64,000 nucleotides of DNA from JAWWOL01 sp033851545 (GTDB taxonomy: Bacteria > Actinomycetota > Actinomycetes > JAWWOL01): NCBI GenBank assembly GCA_033851545.1, contig JAWWOO010000095.1:1-64000 (forward strand). The letters are read 5' to 3'. Shown here one piece after another: positions 26,136 to 35,398 of this stretch (position 1 is its first letter; every line of letters begins with the position of its first letter). The position numbers were made by a program, and so were the translations under genes. Under the pieces are notes generated by a model. It was not told the origin of the DNA. It saw only the letters and a program-made list of their open reading frames with translations, and did no database searches.

Positions 26136-26984
26136 GTGACCGATCCAGACACCCCTACAGACACACCGACAGACACCCCCACGGCCGCCGGCGTCGAGCG
26201 TCGTCCAGTGGGCGCCGAGGCCACCGTACGGGCCAACCGCCGCTGGTGGGACGGCGCCGCTGCCGACTACCAGGCCGAGCACGGCGACTTCCTCCGCGAC
26301 GCCGGATTCGTCTGGTGCCCGGAGGGCCTGGACGAGGCCGATGCGCACCTGCTCGGCGATCCTGCGACCCTCCCGGGCGCGGACGTGCTCGAGGTCGGGG
26401 CGGGCGCCGCGCAGTGCTCCCGCTGGCTGCTGGCGCAAGGTGCCCGGCCGGTCGCACTGGACCTCTCCGGCGAGCAGCTGGCGTTCGCCCGCCGGCTCGA
26501 CGACGGCAGGCCCGTACGGGTGCCGCTGGTTCAGGGCGACGCCGAGGCACTGCCCTTCGCCGACGCCAGCTTCGACATCGTCTGCTCGGCCTTCGGGGCG
26601 GTCCCCTTCGTCGCCGACTCGGGCGCGGTGATGGCCGAGGCGGCGCGGGTACTGCGCCCTGGCGGTCGCTGGGTCTTCTCGGTGACCCACCCGCTGCGCT
26701 GGTGCCTGCCCGACGATCCGGGGCCGGGCGGGCTGCGGGTGACCTGGAGCTACTTCGACCACCGGCCCTACGTCGAGGTGGACGACACCGGCGCGGAGAT
26801 CTACGTCGAGCACCACCGGACGATGGGCGACCGGGTGCGGGAGATCGTCGCCGCCGGGCTCGTCCTCCTCGACGTGGTAGAGCCGGAGTGGCCGCCGGGC
26901 CACGACCGGGTCTGGGGCCAGTGGTCACCGCTGCGCGGCCGGATGGTGCCCGGCACTGCGATCTTCGTGACCCGCAAGGCCTGA
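26136..26984 (+). CDS. Class I SAM-dependent methyltransferase
   Basis: A 282-residue cytoplasmic methyltransferase of the UbiE/MenG-like Methyltransf_11 type. SAM-binding motif I is VLEVGAGAAQCSRWL, followed by VALDLSGEQL, GDAEALPFADASFDIVCSAFGAVPF and the post-motif AARVLRPGGRWVFS. The N-terminus carries a short DTPT tandem repeat (about residues 5-16). Start is GTG with GATGCT 6 nt upstream. The acceptor substrate is unknown; it converges with the MFS gene. Confidence 0.88.
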   Translation: MTDPDTPTDTPTDTPTAAGVERRPVGAEATVRANRRWWDGAAADYQAEHGDFLRDAGFVWCPEGLDEADAHLLGDPATLPGADVLEVGAGAAQCSRWLLAQGARPVALDLSGEQLAFARRLDDGRPVRVPLVQGDAEALPFADASFDIVCSAFGAVPFVADSGAVMAEAARVLRPGGRWVFSVTHPLRWCLPDDPGPGGLRVTWSYFDHRPYVEVDDTGAEIYVEHHRTMGDRVREIVAAGLVLLDVVEPEWPPGHDRVWGQWSPLRGRMVPGTAIFVTRKA

Positions 26985-27016
26985 CGGGCCGCAGCAGGCC
27001 AGGCACGGCCGGAACC

Positions 27017-28549
27017 TCAGGGGGTGACCGCCTTCGCGGTGTCCCACGGCGCCGGCTCAGTGGCCGGAGCGGAGCCGGCACCGGGGCGTACCAGCACCAG
27101 CACGGCCACCCCGGCCAGGATGCCGATCGCTCCCGCGACCAGGAACGCGGCGTCGAGCCCAGAGGCGAACGCTCCCCGGAAATCGCTGAGCAGCTGGGCC
27201 CGCGAGGCCGCCGGCGCCCTGCTGATCAGGACGTGGGCCTGTCCACCGGCGAGGGTGCTGGCGAGCGCGGAGGCACCGTCCACGCCCTTTGCGGACAGGC
27301 TGTGCGCAGCCCTGGCGGTGAAGACGCTGCCGAGGATGGCAATGCCGAGCGCGAAGCCGAGCTGCCGGGCGGTGTTGACGGCACCGGCGGCCATCCCGCC
27401 TCGCTGCGGGGTCACCGCGGCCATCGCCGAGGAGCTGAGCGTCGGCGTCGCCAGCCCCACGCCGACGCCGCAGATGGTGAAGCCGGCCACCAGCGCCGGC
27501 CAGCTCGAGCCGGAGTGGACCAGCAGCCCGGACAGCACGCCGCCGACACCGATGAGGATCAGCCCACCACCGATGATCGGTCCGGGCGACGTGCCGTGCA
27601 GGAACCGGCCGATCCCGGCCGAGACCAGGAAGGCCGCGGCGGACAACGGCAGACCGGTCAGTCCGGCCTCGATCGGCGAGAGTCCGAGCAGCGACTGCAG
27701 CCAGATGGAGGTGTAGGTGAAGACGGCGAACGCTGCGAAGTTGATCAGCAGGGCGGCGATCATGATGCCGACGAACGAGCGGCTGCGGAACAGGCCGAGG
27801 TCGAGCAGGGCGTGATCGCTGCGCAGCTCGGCGAGGACGAAGGAGATCACCGCTATCACGGACAGGAGCAGCAGGGCGATGACCGGCCCGGAGATCCAGC
27901 CGTCGTCGCTGGCCCGAATCGCGGCGAAGGTCAACGCCCCGGCCGCCGCGGTGAACGTGACCATGCCGGGGAGGTCGACCCGTTGCCGGCTGGTCGGGCG
28001 ATCACCGGAGAGCACCGCCAGCGAGAGCAGGACTGCCGCGACGCTGAACGGCAGGTTGACGAAGAAGATCCAGCGCCAGGACAGGCCCTGCGTCAGCACT
28101 CCGCCGACGATCGGGCCCAGCGCGGCGGACGCGCCGGAGACGGCGCCCCACATCCCGTACGCGATGCCCCGGTCCCTGCCGCTGTAGGAGCTGTTCAGCA
28201 GGGCGAACGTGGTGGCGAACATCGCAGCGGCGCCGAGGCCCTGGACGGCGCGAGCCGCGATCAGCGTGCCGACGTTCGGGGAGATGCCGCACACCAGGGA
28301 GGACACCGCGAACAAGCTCAGACCGGCGATGTAGGCCCGGCGGTGCCCGACGATGTCGCTGAACGAGCCGACGCCCATCAGCAGGGCGGCAAGGGTCAGG
28401 GCGTAGGCGTCGACGACCCACTGCAGCGCGGAGAACGACGTGCCCAGGTCCTCCGCCATCTTGGGCAGGGCCACATTCACGATCGTGACGTCGACCAGCA
28501 GCATGAACGTGCCCAGGCAGATCGTGACGAGCGGCCACCACTTGCGCAT
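27017..28549 (-). CDS. DHA2-family MFS multidrug exporter
   Basis: A 510-residue major facilitator with 14 predicted transmembrane segments. The N-terminal LLVDVTIVNVALPKMAEDLG and QWVVDAYALTLAALLM are typical of the EmrB/QacA drug:H+ antiporter branch, with the motif-A-like GSFSDIVGHRRAY and antiporter motif C around GPIVGGVLTQGLSWRWIF. It likely exports toxic small molecules. A damage-promoter-like element 40-60 nt upstream suggests it may respond with the repair genes. Confidence 0.92.
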   Translation of the reverse strand: MRKWWPLVTICLGTFMLLVDVTIVNVALPKMAEDLGTSFSALQWVVDAYALTLAALLMGVGSFSDIVGHRRAYIAGLSLFAVSSLVCGISPNVGTLIAARAVQGLGAAAMFATTFALLNSSYSGRDRGIAYGMWGAVSGASAALGPIVGGVLTQGLSWRWIFFVNLPFSVAAVLLSLAVLSGDRPTSRQRVDLPGMVTFTAAAGALTFAAIRASDDGWISGPVIALLLLSVIAVISFVLAELRSDHALLDLGLFRSRSFVGIMIAALLINFAAFAVFTYTSIWLQSLLGLSPIEAGLTGLPLSAAAFLVSAGIGRFLHGTSPGPIIGGGLILIGVGGVLSGLLVHSGSSWPALVAGFTICGVGVGLATPTLSSSAMAAVTPQRGGMAAGAVNTARQLGFALGIAILGSVFTARAAHSLSAKGVDGASALASTLAGGQAHVLISRAPAASRAQLLSDFRGAFASGLDAAFLVAGAIGILAGVAVLVLVRPGAGSAPATEPAPWDTAKAVTP

Positions 28550-28588
28550 CCGAGTGCTCCCAACGTCGACCCGCTGACCAACGCGTCC

Positions 28589-28610
28589 ATCGTGCCCCGG
28601 GGCACCGACA
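28589..28610 (-). promoter_or_regulatory. Weaker RecA-NDp/PafBC-like element upstream of the MFS gene
   Basis: On the minus strand TGTCGGTG, then CACGAT with the same 10-nt gap after TGTCGG as the uvrA, uvrB and polA elements. The 9-mer CTGTCGGTG is closer to consensus than in the repair genes, but the -10 has C instead of T at its first base. The flanking AAACTGTCGG is shared with uvrA and uvrB. Confidence 0.4.
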
Positions 28611-28627
28611 GTTTCCCTCGTCGGGGG

Positions 28628-29746
28628 TCAGTACGGCTGCGCCATCGCCTTCCACTTGGCGCCTACCGTGATCGTGGAGGACTTCGGGTACGAGACGTGC
28701 GACGGGTCGCCGTCGGAGACGTAGAGCGACGACGGGTTGGCGACCAGCTGGGGCAACCAGTAGCTCGAGATGTACGGCCGGTCGGCCGCCTTGGCGTCGG
28801 CCTGGTTCTGGGCCCGGATCCGCGGGACGTACAGCGGGTCGAACGCCGCGTTGTACGGCGAGTGCGCGGGGTTGGCGCCCACGGCGAAGACACCGGCGAA
28901 GGTGTACGACCTGCCGCCCGAGCTCCCCACGTGGGCGAGCACCCGGGTCTTCGGGATCGCGCCGAACGGCAGCGCGAACGTGGTGACCTTGGCCTCGGGA
29001 TCGGCCTTCACGATCATGGCGACGTTGCCGGCGATCTCCGACTGCACCCTGGCGTCGGTCGCCGTGCGCAGGTTGGTGTGGTCGACCGTGTGGTCGCCGA
29101 CCTCGTCACCGTGCGCCGTGAGGTAGGCCAGCACCTGCTCGCCCGCCGTGGTCCCGAACGGCGCCGCATTGACGTAGAACGTCGCAACTGCCGGGAAGTC
29201 CGGGTGGGTCGCGGCGAAGGCCTGCATCAGCGCCAGCGCGGTGCCGGGCTTGGGCTTGCCGTCTGCACCGAGCGCGAACTGGCTCACCGTCCCGTCGTCG
29301 AAGGTGAACACCACCGGATGCTTGCCGGCCGGGATGTCGATCTTGCCGGCGACGAAGTCGGCAGCCGTGATCGGCACGAACCCGTGCTTCTGGAGATAGG
29401 TCAGGTCGGCGGTGAAGTCGCTCGGCCTGCGGTCGTAGTCGCTGGTCGGGTGAGCGGTCAGCTTGTGGTACATCAGCACCGGCACCTTGCCGAGCTCGTT
29501 CGCGTGCACGCTGGCCGGGGCCGGCGGCGGGGTCGTCGGCGTCTGCGAGATCACCGGCTTGGCCGTCGTCGGAGTGACCGTCTTGGTGCTGCTCGCCGCA
29601 GCGGGTGTCGACGTGGCGGACGTGGTCGTGCCGGACGCCGCCGCTCCCTTGCCCGACGACGTGCAGGCACTGCACGCGAGCGCAACCGCACCCGCCAGGG
29701 CTGTGGCAACGCGGACGTGGTGCAGGGCGGAGGTACGACTCGGCAT
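28628..29746 (-). CDS. Polysaccharide deacetylase family lipoprotein
   Basis: A 372-residue exported carbohydrate esterase-4 domain protein. The N-terminal signal ends in a lipobox-like LACSAC (Cys28), followed by a Thr/Ser/Ala-rich linker. The NodB-type domain shows VLMYHKL, the metal/acid motif TFDDG, and GDEVGDHTVDHTNL (His-x3-His zinc motif). It probably removes acyl groups from a cell-wall or surface glycan. It is divergent from the DUF4015 lipoprotein, which suggests a shared envelope function. Confidence 0.88.
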   Translation of the reverse strand: MPSRTSALHHVRVATALAGAVALACSACTSSGKGAAASGTTTSATSTPAAASSTKTVTPTTAKPVISQTPTTPPPAPASVHANELGKVPVLMYHKLTAHPTSDYDRRPSDFTADLTYLQKHGFVPITAADFVAGKIDIPAGKHPVVFTFDDGTVSQFALGADGKPKPGTALALMQAFAATHPDFPAVATFYVNAAPFGTTAGEQVLAYLTAHGDEVGDHTVDHTNLRTATDARVQSEIAGNVAMIVKADPEAKVTTFALPFGAIPKTRVLAHVGSSGGRSYTFAGVFAVGANPAHSPYNAAFDPLYVPRIRAQNQADAKAADRPYISSYWLPQLVANPSSLYVSDGDPSHVSYPKSSTITVGAKWKAMAQPY

Positions 29747-29953
29747 GCGGTTCCCAGTCTGCGCGGCTGATGTCGGATTTCCGCCTACGGATCAGGCGAA
29801 GTGCTCACGCTACCGGTCGACGTCGGCTGCCGGTGTCACGCGCCGTGAGGTTTCGATGAGTCCACCGCCGCGCCGGACAACGGACACACAGCTTGCTGAA
29901 ATGCTTCTACGCTGGCCCGGCTGCTTGACCCGTACGACCGTTTGAGGAGATCC
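29747..29953. promoter_or_regulatory. Divergent intergenic region between two lipoprotein genes
   Basis: The 207-bp gap holds the promoters of both lipoprotein genes but I see no clear -35/-10 pair. A GAGGAGA ribosome-binding site lies just before the GTG at 29954. Confidence 0.4.
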
Positions 29954-31255
29954 GTGCCCTTCCCCACAGCAGGCAAGTCCCCGCTCCGCCGCATCACCGT
30001 GGCCCCGGTCGCGGTTGCCGTCACAGCGGCCCTCACCCTGGCCGGCTGCGGGTCCGGCGGTGGCGCACACGCGATCAGCCCGACGACCACGGCCAACCCG
30101 GCCGCCACATCAACCAGCCAACCGTCGACCGGCCAGCCGGCCACCAGCGCGGCCGCCACGACCTCGTCAGCGCCCAGTGCGACCTCATCGGCGCCCAGTG
30201 CGACCTCCGGCCCGCCATCGGTTGGACCGGCAACGTCCACCGGCCGGCCCGGTGGCGGCACGGGCGGCCCGCGCAAGCCGGTGCCGGTGACCCGCGCCGT
30301 GCACATCACCGGCGCCGCCTGGGCGTACAAGCCCAAGCATGATGCGGTGATGGCGCTGCTCAAGGCACACCGGATCAACGCGATCGAGGTCGACATCAAG
30401 GACGAGAGCGGACTGGTCAACTACGCCAGCAGCGTGCCCTTGGCCACGACGGTCGGAGCGGTCGACAAGCAGTACGACGTCAAGAAGATGCTCGCCGAGA
30501 TCCACGCCGCCGGCGGCCGGGTGATCGGCCGCGAGGTCGCCTTCAACGACCCCAAGCTCGCCAAGTGGGCCTGGCTCAACGGCCACAGGGACGAGGTGCT
30601 GCAGACCACGGCCCACCAGCCCTGGCAGGGCTCGTACGGTGCCTACGCGTTCACCAACTTCGCAAACACCGACGTCCAGAACTACAACATCGACCTTGCC
30701 GTCGAGGCGGCCAAGCTGGGCTTCGACGACGTGCTCTACGACTACGTCCGCCGGCCCGACGGCAAGCTCTCGGCCATGTACATCCCCGGCCTGACAGGCA
30801 CTCCCGAGCAGGGCGTCGCGTCGTTCGTCGCGAACACCCGCAAGGCCTTCACCCAGGCCGGCGTCTCGACGTTCATCGGCGCCTCGGTGTTCGGGATCGC
30901 CGCGACCCGGCCCAAGGAGATCGCCCAGGACATCGCCCTGATGGCGCCCTACCTCGACTACGTCGCGCCGATGGTCTACCCGTCACACTGGGGCAACGAC
31001 GAGTACGGGCTGCACAACCCGGTCGCCGAGCCGTACAAGATCGTGCAGCGCTCCCTGGTGGACTTCCAGAAGAAGGTCAAGGGCACCAGCGCCACCGTCG
31101 TGCCCTGGCTGCAGGCGTTCTCCCTCGGCGGTGTCACCTATGGGCCGACACAGGTACTGGCCCAGGAGAAGGCCGCGCACGACGACGGCCTGGACGGTTT
31201 CCTGCTCTGGAACGCCGGCGCCAACTACGTTGCGGCGGACCTGCCGACGATGTAG
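29954..31255 (+). CDS. Putative glycoside hydrolase lipoprotein (DUF4015 family)
   Basis: A 433-residue exported protein. A lipoprotein signal with lipobox LAGC (Cys32) is followed by a long Thr/Ala/Pro/Ser linker (about residues 40-105). The catalytic-like domain is a TIM barrel of the DUF4015 family: NAIEVDIKDESGLVNY, GGRVIGREVAFND, GFDDVLYDYVRRP, and DYVAPMVYPSHWGNDEYG. The family resembles GH13/GH31-like glycosidases, but no activity is established. The start GTG has a GAGGAGA site. Its divergent partner is a polysaccharide deacetylase lipoprotein. Confidence 0.83.
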   Translation: MPFPTAGKSPLRRITVAPVAVAVTAALTLAGCGSGGGAHAISPTTTANPAATSTSQPSTGQPATSAAATTSSAPSATSSAPSATSGPPSVGPATSTGRPGGGTGGPRKPVPVTRAVHITGAAWAYKPKHDAVMALLKAHRINAIEVDIKDESGLVNYASSVPLATTVGAVDKQYDVKKMLAEIHAAGGRVIGREVAFNDPKLAKWAWLNGHRDEVLQTTAHQPWQGSYGAYAFTNFANTDVQNYNIDLAVEAAKLGFDDVLYDYVRRPDGKLSAMYIPGLTGTPEQGVASFVANTRKAFTQAGVSTFIGASVFGIAATRPKEIAQDIALMAPYLDYVAPMVYPSHWGNDEYGLHNPVAEPYKIVQRSLVDFQKKVKGTSATVVPWLQAFSLGGVTYGPTQVLAQEKAAHDDGLDGFLLWNAGANYVAADLPTM

Positions 31256-31359
31256 GCCTGCGCCGATCGGCCCAGCCGCGCTACGCCACCCGGACGGAGC
31301 ACACAGTCTCCCCCGGCCGTCGCCGATGATCAGGTGACGGCCGACGGCTAGGGAGAGAC

Positions 31360-32658
31360 GTGACCGCTACCTACGATCCGATCACGCTGACGGACTACGC
31401 CACCGAGCTGATCTCCCTGCACGACGAGGACGGCCGTTTCCTGACGGCCTCGGCGGTGAGCCGCGACGTGCTCGGCGCCCCGGCTGAGGACCTGGTCGGC
31501 AGGCGGCTGTCCGACCTGGTGCACCCCGAGGACGCCCGCGCGCTGGAGACTGCCTTCGGCGGCGTGCCCGGCGAGCCACGGCTGGGCGCTGTGACCGCAA
31601 CCTGCCGGTTACGGCATGGGGACGGCTACTGGGCCTGGACCGAGATCACCGTACGCCCGGCGCCCGGCGCTCTTGACCGCTCGACGATCGTCTCCATCCG
31701 TGGGGCCGCCGAGCTGGTCGCCGCGCGGCAGTCCGCGGCATGGGCCGAGCAGACCGTGCGGCAGATCTTCGACCACGCGCCGACGGGCATGGCGATCATC
31801 GGCCTGGATGGCCGGGTCGAGCGGGTCAACCCGGCGTTCTGCGCACTGCTCGACACCTCCGGCGACCAGCTGGTGGGCCGTACCGTCGCCGGTTTCTCCG
31901 ACGGCGGCGACTCCCCCGCCGACCGGTTCGCCCTCGCCGAGCTGGCCTGCGGGCGGATCGACCAGGTGACCGGTACGCAGTCGTTCCTGCGGGCGGACGG
32001 CGCCCCGGTCACCGTCACGACCCGCCGGTCGATCGGGCAGTCCACCACCGGTCGCCAGCACGTGATCCTGCACGTCCTCGCCGTACGGGACGCCGCCGTG
32101 GCGCAGGTCGGCCCCCTCGCCCGCGTACCGGAGCAGAGTGGACCGGCGCCGGCTCGCCCGGGTCAGCCGCGTACGGATCCCCGGGCGACCACGGAGGGGG
32201 TGACCGGCCTGACCAGCCGTCCGCTGCTGCTGGACCGGCTGAACCTTGCCGTGAACCGGACGGAGCGGCAGACGCACTTCCTGGTGATGTTCTTCGTCGA
32301 CGTCGACGGGGCCGCCCGGATCCTGGACAAGCATGGCCGCCGCGCGTTGGACGGAGTGCTGACCTCGACCGCGAACCGGCTGCGGTCGACGCTGCGGACG
32401 GAGGACACCGTGGCTCGCTTCGGCGACCGTGGCTTCGTGGTGCTCTGCCCCGTCGTGGCGAACAGCGCAGACGTGGTGGCGATCCGGCAGCGGATGGCGA
32501 AGGCGATCTCCGACGGTCCGATCCTGGTCGACGGGCGAAAGTTCAAGGTCTCCGGCAGCGTCGGGGCCGCCCTGGTCGGGCCGGGTGAGGTGTGCGTCCC
32601 GGACGAGCTGCTGGAGCGGGCCGACCAGGCGATGGCTGCGGGACAGCCGCGCCGCTGA
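31360..32658 (+). CDS. PAS-PAS-GGDEF-like signalling protein with degenerate active site
   Basis: A 432-residue cytoplasmic protein with two PAS domains (about residues 8-120 and 128-235) and a C-terminal diguanylate-cyclase-like domain (275-430). The cyclase signature RxGGDEF is replaced by RFGDRGF, so activity is doubtful, although DVDGAARILDKHG and RTEDTVARFG keep the fold. It may bind rather than make c-di-GMP, or act by protein contact. A GGGAGAG site precedes the GTG start. It converges with polA 4 bp away. Confidence 0.82.
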   Translation: MTATYDPITLTDYATELISLHDEDGRFLTASAVSRDVLGAPAEDLVGRRLSDLVHPEDARALETAFGGVPGEPRLGAVTATCRLRHGDGYWAWTEITVRPAPGALDRSTIVSIRGAAELVAARQSAAWAEQTVRQIFDHAPTGMAIIGLDGRVERVNPAFCALLDTSGDQLVGRTVAGFSDGGDSPADRFALAELACGRIDQVTGTQSFLRADGAPVTVTTRRSIGQSTTGRQHVILHVLAVRDAAVAQVGPLARVPEQSGPAPARPGQPRTDPRATTEGVTGLTSRPLLLDRLNLAVNRTERQTHFLVMFFVDVDGAARILDKHGRRALDGVLTSTANRLRSTLRTEDTVARFGDRGFVVLCPVVANSADVVAIRQRMAKAISDGPILVDGRKFKVSGSVGAALVGPGEVCVPDELLERADQAMAAGQPRR

Positions 32659-32662
32659 CCGC

Positions 32663-35392
32663 TCAGTGGCCGGCGTCGTCCCAGGTGCGGCCCGAGCCGA
32701 CCGAGACGTCGAGCGGCACGGCCAGCTCGTAGGCGTTGCCCATCTGCTCGCGCACCAGGGCCTCGACGGCCGGCCGCTCTCCGTTCGCGACCTCGAGCAC
32801 GAGCTCGTCGTGGACCTGTAGCAACAGCCTGGACTGCAGACCGCCCTCCCTCAGCGCCTTGTCGACGCCCAGCATGGCCACCTTGATGATGTCGGCGGCG
32901 GAGCCCTGGATCGGGGCGTTGAGCGCCATCCGCTCTGCCATCTGACGGCGCTGGCCGTTGTCGCTGACCAGGTCCGGCAGGTAGCGCCGCCGACCCAGAA
33001 TCGTCTCGGTGTAGCCGTCCTTGCGGGCCACGTCGACCACGTCGCGGAGGTAGTCGCGCACGCCGCCGAACCGGTTGAAGTAGGTCTCCATCTGCGCCTT
33101 GGCCTCGTCGGCGCTGATGTTGAGCTGCTGGGCGAGGCCGAACGCCGACAGCCCGTACGCGAGCCCGTAGCTCATGGCCTTGATCCGCCGGCGCAGCTCG
33201 GGGTCGACCCGCTCGACCGGGATGCCGAACGCGGTCGACGCGACGAAGGTGTGCAGGTCCTCGCCGGAGTTGAACGCCTCGAGCAGCCCCTCGTCGTGCG
33301 AGAGGTGGGCCATGATCCGCATCTCGATCTGGCTGTAGTCGGCGGTGAGCAGCGACTCGAAGCCCTCGCCGACCACGAAGGCCTTGCGGATCTCGCGGCC
33401 CTCGGCGGTGCGGATCGGGATGTTCTGCAGGTTGGGGTCGGTGCTCGACAGCCGCCCGGTCGCGGCGACCATCTGGTTGAAGGTGGTGTGGACGCGGCCC
33501 TGCGGATCGACCATCGGCATCAGCGAGTCGACGATGCTCTTGAGCCGGGCGACGTCGCGGTGCCGCAGGAGGTGCTCGAGCAGCGGGTGGTCGCTCTGGA
33601 CCTGCAGCCACTGCAGGGCGTCGGAGTCGGTGGTGTAGCCGGTCTTGATCTTCTTGGTCTTGGGCAGGCCGAGCTCGTCGAACAGGATCGCCTGCAGCTG
33701 CTTGGGCGAGCCGAGGTTGAACTCCCGGCCGACCACCGCGTAGGCGGACGCGGCGGCGTCCTTGACGCCGGCACCCAACCGGGCCTCGAGGTCGGCGAGA
33801 TGCTCGAGGTCGGCGGCGATGCCGGTGCGCTCCATGCGGGCGAGCACGTCGACCAGTGGCAGCTCGACCTCGCGCAGCAGCCGGGTGCCGCCGCGCCGTT
33901 CGAGGTCGGCCTCGAGCGCCTCGGCCAGGTCGAGCACCGCATGCGCTCGGACCATGGCCGACTCGGCGACGTCGTCGTCCTCGTCGCCGTCGAAGGAGAG
34001 CTGGCCGTCGGCCGTGGCCTCGGCACGCAGCTCGCGGCGCAGGTAGCGCAGGGCCAGGTCGCCGAGGTCGAAGCTGCGCTGTCCCGGCAGCGCGAGGTAG
34101 GCGGCCAGCGCGGTGTCCTGGGCCAGGCCGTTGACCGGCCAGCCGTGGGCGGCGAAGGCGAGCAGCGGCCCCTTGGCGTCGTGGAGGACCTTGGGCCGAT
34201 CGGGGTCGGCCAACCACCCGGCCAACGCCTGCTCGTCGGACTCGGTCAGCTGGGTCGGGTCGACGTGGGCTGCTGCGCCGTCGGTCGCGGCCAGCGCGAT
34301 GCCGGTCAGGATGCCGGTGCCCCGGCCCCACTGGCCGGTCACGGCGATGCCGACCCGGCCCTCGGTGCGGGCGTGCTCGTCCAGCCAGGACGCCAGCTCG
34401 TCAGGGCCGATGCGGACACCGTCGACGTCGAAGCCCTGGTCGGCTTCGGGCTCGACCGACTGCAGCGTCGCGTACAACCGCTCGCGCAGGACCCGGAACT
34501 GCAACGTGTCGAAGAGCTGGTGCACCTGGTCGCGGTCCCATTGGCCGAGGTGCAGGTCGTGCGGCCCGACGTCGAGCGGCACGTCGCGCTGGAGCTCGGT
34601 GAGGGTCCGGTTGCGGACGACGTCGGCGAGGTGCTCGCGCAGTGCGTCGCCGGTCTTGCCCTTGACCTCGCCGACCCGGTCGACCAGCGCGTCCAGGGAG
34701 CCGAACTCGCGCACCCACTTGGCAGCGGTCTTCTCCCCGACGCCGGGGATGCCGGGCAGGTTGTCGCTGGGGTCGCCGCGCAGGGCGGCGTAGTCGGGAT
34801 ATTGAGCCGGCGTCAGGTCGTACTTCTTCTGCACCTGCTCGGGGGTGTAACGCACCATGTCGGAGATGCCCCGGACGGTGTAGAGCACGGTGACCCGGTC
34901 GTCGACCAGCTGGAAGGCGTCGCGGTCGCCAGTGACGATGAGCACGTCCATGCCCTCCGCAGCGCCCAGGGTGGCCAGCGTCGCGATGACGTCATCGGCC
35001 TCGTAGCCGGCCACCGACACGGAAGGAATCGCCAGCGCCTCGAGAACTTCGTGGATCAGGCTCACCTGACCCTTGAAGTCCGACGGCGTCTCGTTCCGGG
35101 TGGCCTTGTAGGCCGGGTAGGCAGCGTGCCGGAACGTCGGTGCCGACAGGTCGAAGGCGACGGCGATGTGAGTCGGGGTCTCGTCGCGCAGGACGTTGAT
35201 GAGCATCGCGGTGAACCCGTAGACAGCGTTGGTCGGCTGGCCCGTGGTGGTCGAGAAGTTCTCCACCGGCAGGGCGAAGAACGCGCGGTAGGCCAGCGAG
35301 TGACCGTCCAGCAACAGCAGCCGGCCCGGCTTGCCCTGGGGGGCCAGGCTCGGCTCGGACACGGTCAGCTCGTCGATCTGGAGGTTCGGCAC
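32663..35392 (-). CDS. polA: DNA polymerase I
   Basis: A 909-residue polymerase for repair synthesis and Okazaki-fragment processing. The N-terminal 5'-3' exonuclease (about residues 15-310) shows LLLLDGHSLAYRAFFALP and VGEKTAAKW. The middle 3'-5' exonuclease-like domain lacks the catalytic acidic residues, as in Mycobacterium and Taq enzymes. The polymerase domain has TADYSQIEMRIMAH, KAMSYGLAYGLS and QVHDELVLEV. I chose the GTG at 35392: a TACGAT hexamer ends 6 nt upstream, and the 108 residues of the longer frame resemble noncoding sequence. Confidence 0.96.
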   Translation of the reverse strand: MPNLQIDELTVSEPSLAPQGKPGRLLLLDGHSLAYRAFFALPVENFSTTTGQPTNAVYGFTAMLINVLRDETPTHIAVAFDLSAPTFRHAAYPAYKATRNETPSDFKGQVSLIHEVLEALAIPSVSVAGYEADDVIATLATLGAAEGMDVLIVTGDRDAFQLVDDRVTVLYTVRGISDMVRYTPEQVQKKYDLTPAQYPDYAALRGDPSDNLPGIPGVGEKTAAKWVREFGSLDALVDRVGEVKGKTGDALREHLADVVRNRTLTELQRDVPLDVGPHDLHLGQWDRDQVHQLFDTLQFRVLRERLYATLQSVEPEADQGFDVDGVRIGPDELASWLDEHARTEGRVGIAVTGQWGRGTGILTGIALAATDGAAAHVDPTQLTESDEQALAGWLADPDRPKVLHDAKGPLLAFAAHGWPVNGLAQDTALAAYLALPGQRSFDLGDLALRYLRRELRAEATADGQLSFDGDEDDDVAESAMVRAHAVLDLAEALEADLERRGGTRLLREVELPLVDVLARMERTGIAADLEHLADLEARLGAGVKDAAASAYAVVGREFNLGSPKQLQAILFDELGLPKTKKIKTGYTTDSDALQWLQVQSDHPLLEHLLRHRDVARLKSIVDSLMPMVDPQGRVHTTFNQMVAATGRLSSTDPNLQNIPIRTAEGREIRKAFVVGEGFESLLTADYSQIEMRIMAHLSHDEGLLEAFNSGEDLHTFVASTAFGIPVERVDPELRRRIKAMSYGLAYGLSAFGLAQQLNISADEAKAQMETYFNRFGGVRDYLRDVVDVARKDGYTETILGRRRYLPDLVSDNGQRRQMAERMALNAPIQGSAADIIKVAMLGVDKALREGGLQSRLLLQVHDELVLEVANGERPAVEALVREQMGNAYELAVPLDVSVGSGRTWDDAGH

Positions 35393-35398
35393 CCCGCC

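Noticed and set aside
26155..26185. Short ACA/CAC-rich direct repeats before a methyltransferase
   Set aside because: They encode a DTPT repeat at the protein N-terminus; no regulatory form is evident.
26246..29770. A 1174-codon open frame spanning several genes on the plus strand
   Set aside because: It is an antisense shadow of the MFS and deacetylase genes made of Arg/Gly/Ala/His-rich sequence, a known effect of high GC third positions.
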